This document shows positions 27,680 through 35,600 of a DNA stretch of 64,000 bases, in pieces (the first letter of the stretch is position 1; the number at the start of each line of letters is the position of its first letter). Origin of the DNA: Brachybacterium sp. EE-P12 (GTDB taxonomy: Bacteria > Actinomycetota > Actinomycetes > Actinomycetales > Dermabacteraceae); assembly GCF_003711805.1 (NCBI RefSeq), contig NZ_QXCP01000004.1, forward strand, positions 682,001 through 746,000, in the 5' to 3' direction. The notes beneath the pieces are model-generated. The model searched no databases, was not told the origin of the DNA, and worked only from the letters and a program-made list of their open reading frames with translations. The translations under genes were made by a program, and so were the position numbers.

Positions 27680-27731
27680 CGGCTCCCGTCCTCGCCGGGC
27701 CCCGGGGTCCCGCGCCGATCGCGACCTGGAC

Positions 27732-27737
27732 TAGCGT
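27732..27737 (+). promoter_or_regulatory. Leaderless-type -10 box (TAGCGT)
   Basis: TAGCGT ends 6 nt before the ATG at 27744. No ribosome binding site is present, consistent with leaderless transcription. Confidence 0.55.
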
Positions 27738-27743
27738 GGGCTC

Positions 27744-28937
27744 ATGAGCGTCATTCCCGTGGACCTGCTGCCCGACTCCCTGCTGGAGACCTTCCGCGAG
27801 CGCGCGGCGGTCCACGACCGGGAGAACACCTTCCCGTCGGAGGATCTCGCGGACCTGCGCGAGCGCGGCTACCTGCGTCTGCTGGTCCCGACCGAGCTCG
27901 GCGGTCTCGGCGGGAGCCTGCTCGAGGCCGCGCGCGTCCAGCGTCGCCTGGCCGGTGCCGCGCCGGCCACGGCCCTGTCGATGAACATGCATCTGGTGGT
28001 CACCGGCGCCGCCCTGCACGCCCACCGGCTCGGCGTCGCCTCCGTGCGCACGATCCTCGAGGACGCCGCCGAGGGGCGGCTGTTCGCCTTCGGCATCTCC
28101 GAGGCCGGGAACGACGCGATGCTCTTCGACTCCGGCACTCGCGCCGAGCCCGGCGAGGACGGCGGCCACCTGCTCACCGGCACGAAGATCTTCACCTCCC
28201 TCGCCCCCGTCTGGGACCGCCTGGTGGTGCACGGCCGCCTCGCCGACGCCCCGGAGGAGGAGCCCCGGCTCGTCTTCGGCGTGCTCGAGCGGGACGAGCA
28301 CGTGGAGACCCTCGACGACTGGGACACGCACGGCATGCGCCCCTCCCAGTCGCGCACCACCCGCCTGCACGGCGCCCCGCTGCGCGCGGACCGGGTGGTG
28401 ACCACCACCCCCGTCGGCCCCAACCCCGACCCCTTCGTGATGGGGATCTTCGGCGCCTTCGAGCTGCTGATCGCCTCGGTGTACACCGGCATCGGCGAAC
28501 GCGCGGTGAGCCTCGGCAGCTCCATCGCGCTCACCCGTCGCAACGTCACCAAGGGCATCGTCCACGCCGACGATCCCGACATCCGGTGGCGCCTCGCCGA
28601 CGCCGCGCTCCGGCTCGACGGCGCCGTGCTGGAGACCGAGAAGGTCCTCGCCGACCTCGACGCGCTCGGCACGGGGGAGTCCGGCCCCGGGATCGACGAC
28701 CACGGGCCGCGCTGGTTCCTGCACTTCTCCGGGGTGAAGTCCCGTGCGAGCGAGGCCGCGCTCGCGGCGGTCGACCAGGTGCTGCGCGCCAGCGGCGGCG
28801 CCCACTACTTCCGCCGCAGCGAGCTCGAGCGCCTCTCCCGCGACGTGCGGGCCGGGCTCTACCACCCCTCCGACGAGGAGTCCGTGCACTCCTCCTACGC
28901 CAAGGCGCTGCTCGGGGAGATCGGCACGGACCGCTGA
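27744..28937 (+). CDS. Acyl-CoA dehydrogenase family protein
   Basis: The 397-residue protein has the acyl-CoA dehydrogenase layout: an all-alpha N-terminal domain with GYLRLLVPTELGG, a middle beta domain with FGISEAGNDA and LLTGTKIFTSLAP, and a C-terminal alpha domain ending near SRDVRAGLYHP. It should bind FAD in the cytoplasm. The SRDVRAGLYHP end and the HxxH-like serine-rich tail resemble flavin-dependent dehydrogenases or monooxygenases of this superfamily rather than classical beta-oxidation enzymes, so the substrate is open. No beta-oxidation genes are nearby. It has its own likely leaderless promoter and converges on pfkA. Confidence 0.85.
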   Translation: MSVIPVDLLPDSLLETFRERAAVHDRENTFPSEDLADLRERGYLRLLVPTELGGLGGSLLEAARVQRRLAGAAPATALSMNMHLVVTGAALHAHRLGVASVRTILEDAAEGRLFAFGISEAGNDAMLFDSGTRAEPGEDGGHLLTGTKIFTSLAPVWDRLVVHGRLADAPEEEPRLVFGVLERDEHVETLDDWDTHGMRPSQSRTTRLHGAPLRADRVVTTTPVGPNPDPFVMGIFGAFELLIASVYTGIGERAVSLGSSIALTRRNVTKGIVHADDPDIRWRLADAALRLDGAVLETEKVLADLDALGTGESGPGIDDHGPRWFLHFSGVKSRASEAALAAVDQVLRASGGAHYFRRSELERLSRDVRAGLYHPSDEESVHSSYAKALLGEIGTDR

Positions 28938-29034
28938 ACCCTCCCGCCGGTCCTCTGCCGGTCGGCACCGCTCTGTGCGCGGCCGGTCGGTCCCGCCGCG
29001 CACGACGCGGTCGTGCCGGGGCGCGGGGCGGCTC

Positions 29035-30063
29035 TCAGCCGAAGAGCACCTCGGCCTCGCGCCAGCGGGACTCGGGCACCCGCTTGAGGCTGTCGATCGC
29101 CTCGGTGAGCGGCACGTCGACGATGTCGGTGCCACGCAGCGCCACCATCCTCCCGATGCCGCCGCCGTGGACGAGGTCGACCGCCGCGGTGCCCAGCCGG
29201 GTCGCGAGCACCCGGTCGTAGCCCGTCGGCTCGCCGCCGCGCTGGATGTGGCCCAGCACCGTCGCCCGTGACTCGATGCCCAGTCGCTGCTCGATCAGCG
29301 GTGCGAGCACCGAGGCGACACCGCCGAAGCGCGGACGGCCGAACTCGTCGAGGTCGTAGTCCATGAAACCCTCCGGTGCGTCCCGGGGCATGAAGCCCTC
29401 GGCGACCACCACCAGCGGTGCGCGTCCGCGATCGAAGGCCGCCTGCACGTAGTCGCAGATCTCGTCGATGCTCAGCGGGAACTCGGGCAGGCAGATCACG
29501 TGCGCGCCCGCGGCCATCCCGGAGTGCAGCGCGATCCAGCCGACCGAGCGGCCCATCACCTCCGCCACCATGCAGCGGTGATGGGAGTCGCCCGTCATCC
29601 GCAGCCGGTCCAGGGACTGGGTCGCGATCTCGACCGCCGTGTGGAAGCCGAAGGTGTAGTCGGTCGCGTCCAGATCGTTGTCCACCGTCTTCGGCACGCC
29701 GACCACCGGCACGCCGGCCTCGAACAGCCGGTTCGCGGTGTACAGGGTGCCGTCCCCTCCGATCGCGATGATCGCGTCGACGTCCTCCTCCTCCAGATGC
29801 CGCAGCACGATGTCCGCCCCGTCGGCCCCGTCGTGGAAGGGGTTCGAGCGGGAGGTGCCCAGCATCGTGCCGCCCAGGCGCGCGATGCCGCGCACCCGGC
29901 GGCGGGGGAGGGACATCCAGTCCCCGTCGATCACTCCGCGCCAGCCGTCGCGGTAGCCGATGAACTCGTCCTCGAACCGCGTCTCGCCCTTGAGCACCGC
30001 GCCGCGGATCACGGCGTTCAGGCCGGGGCAGTCACCGCCGGAGGTCAGGATTCCGATCTTCAT
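29035..30063 (-). CDS. pfkA: 6-phosphofructokinase
   Basis: The enzyme phosphorylates fructose 6-phosphate in glycolysis. The 342-residue protein opens MKIGILTSGGDCPGLNAVIR and contains GGDGTL, the active-site segment PKTVDNDL, and the substrate region MGRSVGWIALHSG. The pair Gly in GGDGT and Lys in PKTVDNDL matches group III phosphofructokinases, a clade holding both ATP- and pyrophosphate-dependent enzymes, so the phosphoryl donor cannot be read with certainty; the GGDGT Gly favours ATP. The start at 30063 was chosen because homologues begin MKIG. A TAGGCT -10 box lies upstream on the minus strand. Confidence 0.95.
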   Translation of the reverse strand: MKIGILTSGGDCPGLNAVIRGAVLKGETRFEDEFIGYRDGWRGVIDGDWMSLPRRRVRGIARLGGTMLGTSRSNPFHDGADGADIVLRHLEEEDVDAIIAIGGDGTLYTANRLFEAGVPVVGVPKTVDNDLDATDYTFGFHTAVEIATQSLDRLRMTGDSHHRCMVAEVMGRSVGWIALHSGMAAGAHVICLPEFPLSIDEICDYVQAAFDRGRAPLVVVAEGFMPRDAPEGFMDYDLDEFGRPRFGGVASVLAPLIEQRLGIESRATVLGHIQRGGEPTGYDRVLATRLGTAAVDLVHGGGIGRMVALRGTDIVDVPLTEAIDSLKRVPESRWREAEVLFG

Positions 30064-30104
30064 GGGGCAGGCGGTCCTCTCTCGGTCGCGATCCGATCGT
30101 GACC

Positions 30105-30110
30105 AGCCTA
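30105..30110 (-). promoter_or_regulatory. -10 box (TAGGCT) for pfkA
   Basis: On the minus strand TAGGCT lies 41 nt upstream of the pfkA ATG, giving a leader of about 35 nt with a GAGAGGA site. It lies downstream of the flotillin terminator, so pfkA is an independent unit. Confidence 0.5.
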
Positions 30111-30143
30111 GTCGCTCCGCGTCCCGGCGACAGGGCCTCCGTC

Positions 30144-30195
30144 CCGGCACGACGAGGGGCATCCACCGCGCGGTGGATGCCCCTCGTCGTGCCGG
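30144..30195 (-). terminator. 52-nt perfect palindrome after the flotillin gene
   Basis: Bases 30144-30169 are exactly complementary to 30170-30195, giving a 26-bp uninterrupted inverted repeat with no spacer. It begins 28 nt beyond the flotillin stop codon and ends 34 nt before the pfkA -10 box. The likely role is transcription termination of the flotillin mRNA; the length and perfection are unusual. Confidence 0.75.
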
Positions 30196-30222
30196 TGCCG
30201 ATGCCGGGCCGCCGCCCGATCC

Positions 30223-31791
30223 TCAGGCCTCGTCGGTCCCGTCGGGCCGGTCGAGGCCGGCGGGATCCGCGTCGTGCGGCGCGGAGCCGGTCTCGTGCAC
30301 CTGCTCGGACTGCGCGCGCACCTCGCGGCCGCCCTCGGCGGCACGCTGCAGCGTGTCCTGGAAGTCCACGCCGGTGGTGGACTTGACCATGTCGAGCACC
30401 TGGGCGAGGCCCACGGAGATGTTCTGCCCGATCTTCGCCTCCCCGTCGGTCGAGAACACCGAGAGGTTGTCGATGTTCGAGTACGGGGAGGCGAGCTCGC
30501 CCGCGACCTCCGGCAGCACCTCGAGCACCTGGGCGAGGACCGCGGCGTCGTTGAACTGCTTGTACGCCTCGGCGCGGGCGCGAGTGGTCTCCGCCTCGGC
30601 GTCACCCTTGGCGCGGATCGCCGCGGCCTCGGCCTCGCCCTTGGCGCGCAGCGAATCGGCCTCCGCCTGACCCTCGAGCCGGACCGCCTCGGCGTCCTTC
30701 GAACGACGCTGCAGCTCGACCTCGGCCTCGGCCCGGCCGCGGGCCTCGATGGCGTGGGCCTCCGCGTCGGCGGTGACCTTGCGGGACTCGGCCCGGTTGC
30801 GCTCGTCGGTCAGCTGCGCCTCGGACTCGGCGATGCGGGCGTACTTCTTGGAGTCCGCGTCCTGCTGCTCGGCGTAGCGCTTGGCCTCGGCCGGCTTGTG
30901 GACCTCGGCGATGAGCTGCTTCTCGCGCAGGTCGTTGTTGCGGACCGCGATGAGCTCTTCCTGCTCGATGATCTTCTGCTGCTGCGCGGCGCGGGCGAGG
31001 GGGCCGGCGGCGTCGGCGATCGCCTGGCGGGCGTCCGTCTCCTCCTTGATCTCGGCGTTGCGCAGGTCGAAGGCCTGCTTCGACTCCGCCTCCTGCTGGA
31101 GGTTGAGGTTGCTGGCCTGCGTCGACTCGCGGTTCGCGTTCGACTCGGCGATCGCGGCCTGCTTGGCGACCAGCGCCGCCTCGGGGCGGCCCCAGTCGCG
31201 CAGGTAGGAGCCGTCGTCCTCGATGGCGGAGATCTGGAAGGTGTCGATGACCAGGCCCTGGTTGTTCATCGAGTGCTCCGCCTCGGCCTGCACCTGGGAG
31301 GCGAAGGAGGCGCGGTCGCGGATGATCTGCTCGACGCTGAGCGTGCCCACCACGGCACGCAGGGTGCCCGAGAGGATCTCCTGGGTGTAGTGGTCGATCT
31401 GCTGCTGCTGATCGAGGAATCGCTGCGAGGCCTTGCGGACGTCGTCGACGTTGCCGCCCACCTTCACCTGCGCCACCCCGCGCAGCCGCAGGAAGATGCC
31501 GTTCATCGAGTAGCCCTCGACCTCGACCGGGATCTGGCGCGAGCTCAGGCTCAGCACGAAGGCGCGGTCCACGATGGGGCGCACGATCGCACGGCCGCCG
31601 ATGATCACCCGGGCGCTGCCGGACTCGAGGTCGATGTCCCCGGTGGGGCTCGCCTTCGCATTGCGGCCGGTGATGATCAGCGCCTCGTTCGGCGCGGCGA
31701 TGCGATAGCTGCGCATCAGCACGAACAGCAGGATCAGCAGGACGACCACCACGACGGCGGCGCCGACGATGATCGGTATCAAGGCTTCCAT
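30223..31791 (-). CDS. Flotillin-like SPFH domain protein
   Basis: The 522-residue protein has an N-terminal membrane segment (about 7-28), an SPFH/band-7 domain (about 30-200), and a long coiled coil (about 205-430) rich in Glu-Ala repeats, the flotillin domain. The C-terminus is hydrophilic and acidic. Bacterial flotillins such as B. subtilis FloT organise membrane microdomains and affect membrane fluidity and protein-complex assembly. The usual NfeD partner gene is not adjacent. A GAGGGGAA ribosome binding site precedes the start. It is divergent from the MHS transporter (222 bp gap). Confidence 0.92.
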   Translation of the reverse strand: MEALIPIIVGAAVVVVVLLILLFVLMRSYRIAAPNEALIITGRNAKASPTGDIDLESGSARVIIGGRAIVRPIVDRAFVLSLSSRQIPVEVEGYSMNGIFLRLRGVAQVKVGGNVDDVRKASQRFLDQQQQIDHYTQEILSGTLRAVVGTLSVEQIIRDRASFASQVQAEAEHSMNNQGLVIDTFQISAIEDDGSYLRDWGRPEAALVAKQAAIAESNANRESTQASNLNLQQEAESKQAFDLRNAEIKEETDARQAIADAAGPLARAAQQQKIIEQEELIAVRNNDLREKQLIAEVHKPAEAKRYAEQQDADSKKYARIAESEAQLTDERNRAESRKVTADAEAHAIEARGRAEAEVELQRRSKDAEAVRLEGQAEADSLRAKGEAEAAAIRAKGDAEAETTRARAEAYKQFNDAAVLAQVLEVLPEVAGELASPYSNIDNLSVFSTDGEAKIGQNISVGLAQVLDMVKSTTGVDFQDTLQRAAEGGREVRAQSEQVHETGSAPHDADPAGLDRPDGTDEA

Positions 31792-31998
31792 GGGTTCCCC
31801 TCGGTCAGTTCCGCGTGCCGCTCAGGCACGCCGCCCTCGATTCTCCCATCGGGGCCGCGTGAGCGGGAGTCTCTTCCGCGGGCGGAGACCCCGGTCGTGA
31901 TCGGTGCGCACGCCGCCCGCGTCCCGGATCCTCGGTGCCCGCAGCCCCAGGGCGTCTCATGATGTGTCAGCGGCGTCCGAATGGCGGGATCGAGGGTC

Positions 31999-32004
31999 TA
32001 GCCT
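31999..32004 (+). promoter_or_regulatory. -10 box (TAGCCT) close to the MHS transporter start
   Basis: TAGCCT ends 8 nt before the GTG at 32013. This supports that GTG as the start of a leaderless or nearly leaderless mRNA rather than the longer opening from 31935. Confidence 0.5.
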
Positions 32005-32012
32005 CGCCCGTC

Positions 32013-33413
32013 GTGAACATCCCGCACGCCCCCGCCCCCACCAGCCCGCCGCCGACCGCGCCCGCGAACACCCGCGGCCGGGTCATCACCGCCTCGATGG
32101 TGGGCACCACGATCGAGTTCTTCGACTTCTACGCCTATGCGACCGCCGCGTCGCTGGTGTTCCCCGCCCTGTTCTTCCCCACGCAGACCCCGGCGAACCA
32201 GCTGCTGAGCTCCTTCGCGGTCTTCGGCGTCGCCTTCGTCGCCCGCCCGCTGGGCTCGCTGATCTTCGGCCACTACGGCGACCGGGTGGGCCGCAAGACC
32301 ACGCTCGTGGCGAGCCTGCTGGTGATGGGCATCGCGACCTTCCTCATCGGCGTGCTGCCCACCGCCTCCACCCCCGGCTTCTCGTTCCTGGCCCCCGCGA
32401 TCCTGGTGCTGCTGCGCTTCTGCCAGGGCATCGGCCTGGGCGGGGAGTGGTCCGGCGCCGCTCTGCTGGCCACCGAGAACGCCCCGCCCGGCAAGCGCGC
32501 CCTGTACGGCACCTTCCCGCAGCTCGGCGCGCCGGTCGGCTTCATCCTCTCGAACCTGCTGTTCGTGCTGCTGAGCGTGCAGCTCACGTCGGAGCAGTTC
32601 ACGGCCTGGGGCTGGCGCGTGCCGTTCCTGCTCTCGTCCGTGCTGGTGATCGTGGGCCTGTGGGTGCGCCTGAAGCTCATGGAGTCCCCAGCCTTCCAGA
32701 AGGTGCTGGACGAGCAGCGCGTCGCCTCCGTCCCGATCGCCCGCGTGTTCCGCACCGCATGGCGCCCGCTCGTGCTCGCGACCCTCGCCATGGTCGCGAC
32801 CTACGTGCTCTTCTACCTCATGACCGCCTTCCTCATGGTGGTGGGCACCACCGCCGCCGACGAGGCCTCCGCGCGCGCGGCGGCCGAGGCGGCGGGCAAG
32901 GGCTTCGACCCGTCGAGCTTCGCGCCGGGCCTCGGGTACGAGCGCACCGACTTCCTCACGATGCTCATCATCGGCGTGGTCTTCTTCGGCGTCTTCACCG
33001 TCGTCTCCGGGCCGCTCGCGGACCGGTTGGGGCGCAAGCGCCTGCTGCTGGTCGTGACGGTGCTGATCGGCGTGTTCGGGCTCGTGCTCGACCCGCTCAT
33101 GCACGCCGGCACCGCCGGGGTGATGGCGGCGCTGATCCTCGGCTTCACCCTCATGGGCCTCACCTTCGGACCGATGGCGGCGTTCCTGCCGGAGATGTTC
33201 CGCGCCGACGTGCGCTACACCGGCAGCGCCGTCAGCTACAACATGGCCTCGGTGATCGGTGCGGCGCCCGCCCCGTACGCGATGATCGCGCTGTGGCAGC
33301 TCCAGGGCGGATCCCTGCTGCTGGTCGGCTCCTACCTGGCGCTCGCCGCGGTGCTCACGCTCGCCGCGCTCCTCATCGGCGGCGAGACCCGGGACGTGGA
33401 TTACCTGGCCTGA
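32013..33413 (+). CDS. MFS transporter, metabolite:H+ symporter (MHS) type
   Basis: The 466-residue protein has about 12 membrane segments. The MHS-type signatures are GTTIEFFDFYAYATA at the first helix, GHYGDRVGRKTTL in the first cytoplasmic loop, RFCQGIGLGGEWSGA in helix 4 and GPLADRLGRKRLL in the central loop. Family members take up organic acids, osmolytes or aromatic acids with protons; the substrate is unknown. The GTG start was chosen from the -10 box and because residues upstream have no family similarity. Its last codons and stop lie inside the first unit of a 55-bp tandem repeat. Confidence 0.9.
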   Translation: MNIPHAPAPTSPPPTAPANTRGRVITASMVGTTIEFFDFYAYATAASLVFPALFFPTQTPANQLLSSFAVFGVAFVARPLGSLIFGHYGDRVGRKTTLVASLLVMGIATFLIGVLPTASTPGFSFLAPAILVLLRFCQGIGLGGEWSGAALLATENAPPGKRALYGTFPQLGAPVGFILSNLLFVLLSVQLTSEQFTAWGWRVPFLLSSVLVIVGLWVRLKLMESPAFQKVLDEQRVASVPIARVFRTAWRPLVLATLAMVATYVLFYLMTAFLMVVGTTAADEASARAAAEAAGKGFDPSSFAPGLGYERTDFLTMLIIGVVFFGVFTVVSGPLADRLGRKRLLLVVTVLIGVFGLVLDPLMHAGTAGVMAALILGFTLMGLTFGPMAAFLPEMFRADVRYTGSAVSYNMASVIGAAPAPYAMIALWQLQGGSLLLVGSYLALAAVLTLAALLIGGETRDVDYLA

Positions 33414-33580
33414 TCGACGTGCTGCGAGGTACGAGCGGTAGGAGATCGGGCGGAGGGGGCTGGCCTGATCGACGTGCTGCGAGGCACGAGCGGTAGGAGA
33501 TCGGGCGGAGGGGGCTGGCCTGATCGACGTGCTGCGAGGTACGAGCGGTAGGAGATCGGGCGGAGGGGGCTGGCCTGATC
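33406..33580. repeat. 55-bp tandem repeat, three full copies plus 10 bp
   Basis: Units lie at 33406-33460, 33461-33515 and 33516-33570, with a partial unit at 33571-33580. The copies are identical except for one T/C change (GAGGT in units 1 and 3, GAGGC in unit 2). The stop codon of the MHS transporter (33411-33413) is within unit 1, so adding or losing units would not change the protein. Open frames through the array only reflect the repeat. Confidence 0.95.
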
Positions 33581-33596
33581 TGGCAGCACCTGCAGA

Positions 33597-33657
33597 AAGG
33601 GGACGTGAGCGGCACGGCGGAGCGCTGAGCTCCGCAGCGTGCCGCTCACGTCCCCTT
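33597..33657. terminator. Bidirectional terminator between the MHS transporter and pgi
   Basis: A 20-bp perfect outer stem (33597-33616 with 33638-33657) encloses a second 7-bp stem (33617-33623 with 33629-33635), separated by a 2-nt bulge. On each strand the outer arm ends in TT. It lies between two convergent genes and should stop transcription from both sides. Confidence 0.85.
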
Positions 33658-33686
33658 CGTGCAGGCGCAGGAGCGGAGGGTGCCGC

Positions 33687-35381
33687 TCAGCCTTCGCGGT
33701 GCTGGCGGTAGTAGCGGATCAGCCCCTCGGTCGAGGAGTCCTCCGCCGCGATCTTCGCCTCGTCGCCGCCGACGGCTCCGGCGAGGTCCTTCGCGAGCTG
33801 CTTGCCCAGCTCCACGCCCCACTGGTCGAACGAGTTGATGCCCCACACGGTGCCCTGCACGAAGGTGATGTGCTCGTACAGCGCGATCAGCTGGCCCAGC
33901 ACCGACGGGGTCAGCTTCGGGGCCATGATCGAGGTGGTGGGGCGGTCGCCGGAGAACTCGCGGGCGGCGACGAGCGCGCCCTCGGTCCCCTCGGCGCGGA
34001 CCTCCTCGGCGGTCTTGCCGAAGGCGAGCGCCTTGGTCTGGGCGAAGAAGTTCGCCAGGAACAGCTCGTGGACGTCCTGCTCTCCGTCGGCCAGCGCGTG
34101 GTCCGGGGTGGCGAAGGCGATGAAGTCCGCGGGGATCACCCGGGTGCCCTGGTGGATCAGCTGGTAGAAGGCGTGCTGGCCGTTGGTGCCGGGCTCGCCC
34201 CAGAACACCTCGCCGGTCTCCGTGGTCGCGAGCGAGCCGTCCCAGCGCACCGCCTTGCCGTTGGACTCCATCGTGAGCTGCTGGAGGTAGGCGGGGAAGC
34301 GGTGGAGGTACTGGGAGTAGGGGAGGACCGCGTGGGTCTCCGCGTCCAGGAAGTTCACGTTCCAGATGTTCGTCAGGCCCATCAGCAGCGGCACGTTCTG
34401 CTCGGCGGGCGCGGTGGCGAAGTGCTGGTCCATCGCGTGGAAGCCGGCCAGCAGCTCCTCGAACACGTCCGGGCCGAGCACGGTCGCGAGCACGGTGCCG
34501 ATCGCGGAGTCGACGCTGTACCGGCCGCCCACCCAGTTCCAGAAGCCGAAGGCGTTCTCGGGGTCGATCCCGAACTCCTCGACCTTGTCGAGCGCGGTCG
34601 AGACGGCCACGAAGTGCTTCGCCACGGCCTCCTTCTCCTGCTCGACGGTCAGCCCCGCGCTCTCGCGCAGCCCGTCCAGCAGCCAGCTGCGCACCAGGCG
34701 CGCGTTGGTGAGCGTCTCGAGCGTGGTGAAGGTCTTCGAGGCGACGATGACGAGCGTGGTCTCCGGGTCGAGACCGCGCGTGGTCTCGTACGCGTCGGTG
34801 GGGTCGATGTTCGAGAGGAAGCGGGCCGTCAGACCATCCTGCGCATGGGGCTTCAGCGCCTCGTAGACCATGACGGGGCCCAGGTCGCTGCCGCCGATGC
34901 CGATGTTCACGACGGTCTCGATGCGCTTGCCGGTGATGCCCGTCCACTGCCCCGAGCGCACCTTCTGCGCGAACTCGTAGACGCGGTGGAGGGTGCCGCG
35001 CACGTCCTCGTCGATGTTCTGGCCGTCGACGGTCAGGGCGGGGGAGGAGCCGGCCGGGCGGCGCAGCGCGGTGTGAAGCACGGCGCGGTCCTCGGTGGTG
35101 TTGAGGTGGGCGCCGGCGAACATCGCGTCGCGGCGCTCCTCGACGCCGACCTCGCGCGCCAGCTGCAGCAGCAGCCGCATCGTCTCGGGGGTCAGGAGGT
35201 TCTTGGAGAGGTCGACGTGGAGGTCGGCGGCGTCGTGCGTGAAGCGCGCGGCGCGCTCGGGATCCTCGGCGAACCACTCGCGCAGCGAGCCGTCGAGCGC
35301 CAGATCGTGCGCCTCGAGCTCGGCCCAGGCCGAGGTCGTGGTGGGGTCGACGGGGGAGGTGGGAGCATCCGGAGAAGTCAT
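33687..35381 (-). CDS. pgi: Glucose-6-phosphate isomerase
   Basis: Pgi interconverts glucose 6-phosphate and fructose 6-phosphate, the substrate of the PfkA encoded 3.6 kb away. The 564-residue protein has the two sugar-isomerase domains with the signatures [26 protein letters not shown], the catalytic-base region [14 protein letters not shown] and the C-terminal [15 protein letters not shown] 35381 was chosen; a GTG at 35396 would add five residues. No ribosome binding site is visible, and TTCAAT ends 6 nt before the ATG on the minus strand, so this gene might also be leaderless. Confidence 0.96.
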   Translation of the reverse strand: MTSPDAPTSPVDPTTTSAWAELEAHDLALDGSLREWFAEDPERAARFTHDAADLHVDLSKNLLTPETMRLLLQLAREVGVEERRDAMFAGAHLNTTEDRAVLHTALRRPAGSSPALTVDGQNIDEDVRGTLHRVYEFAQKVRSGQWTGITGKRIETVVNIGIGGSDLGPVMVYEALKPHAQDGLTARFLSNIDPTDAYETTRGLDPETTLVIVASKTFTTLETLTNARLVRSWLLDGLRESAGLTVEQEKEAVAKHFVAVSTALDKVEEFGIDPENAFGFWNWVGGRYSVDSAIGTVLATVLGPDVFEELLAGFHAMDQHFATAPAEQNVPLLMGLTNIWNVNFLDAETHAVLPYSQYLHRFPAYLQQLTMESNGKAVRWDGSLATTETGEVFWGEPGTNGQHAFYQLIHQGTRVIPADFIAFATPDHALADGEQDVHELFLANFFAQTKALAFGKTAEEVRAEGTEGALVAAREFSGDRPTTSIMAPKLTPSVLGQLIALYEHITFVQGTVWGINSFDQWGVELGKQLAKDLAGAVGGDEAKIAAEDSSTEGLIRYYRQHREG

Positions 35382-35600
35382 ACGGCCATTGAACACCGTG
35401 GCGTCGATCCGTGGCGGTTCCTGCCGTCTGTTCCGGCAGCATCCGGCCGCCCCGGGCCCGGGTCGCCGGGTGATTGAAAAGTTGCCGAGACCGAAGCGTT
35501 ACCGACGGATGGAATGCAGTTGACATCCGAGGGTGCACACTGGGAGGGATACCGCACAACGATGGTGCGGATCACGATCACGAGTCACCCAGGAGACCCC

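Noticed and set aside
33373..33649. Open frames encoding repeated Pro/Arg/Ser peptides
   Set aside because: They simply translate the 55-bp DNA repeat in different frames; no start signal or family supports a protein.
35520..35525. Perfect TTGACA hexamer upstream of the peptide-binding lipoprotein gene
   Set aside because: No TANNNT-type -10 lies 15-19 bp downstream (the sequence there is GGAGGG), so I did not call it a promoter; the nearby TTGAAA at 35474 has a TACCGA only at a 20-bp distance.
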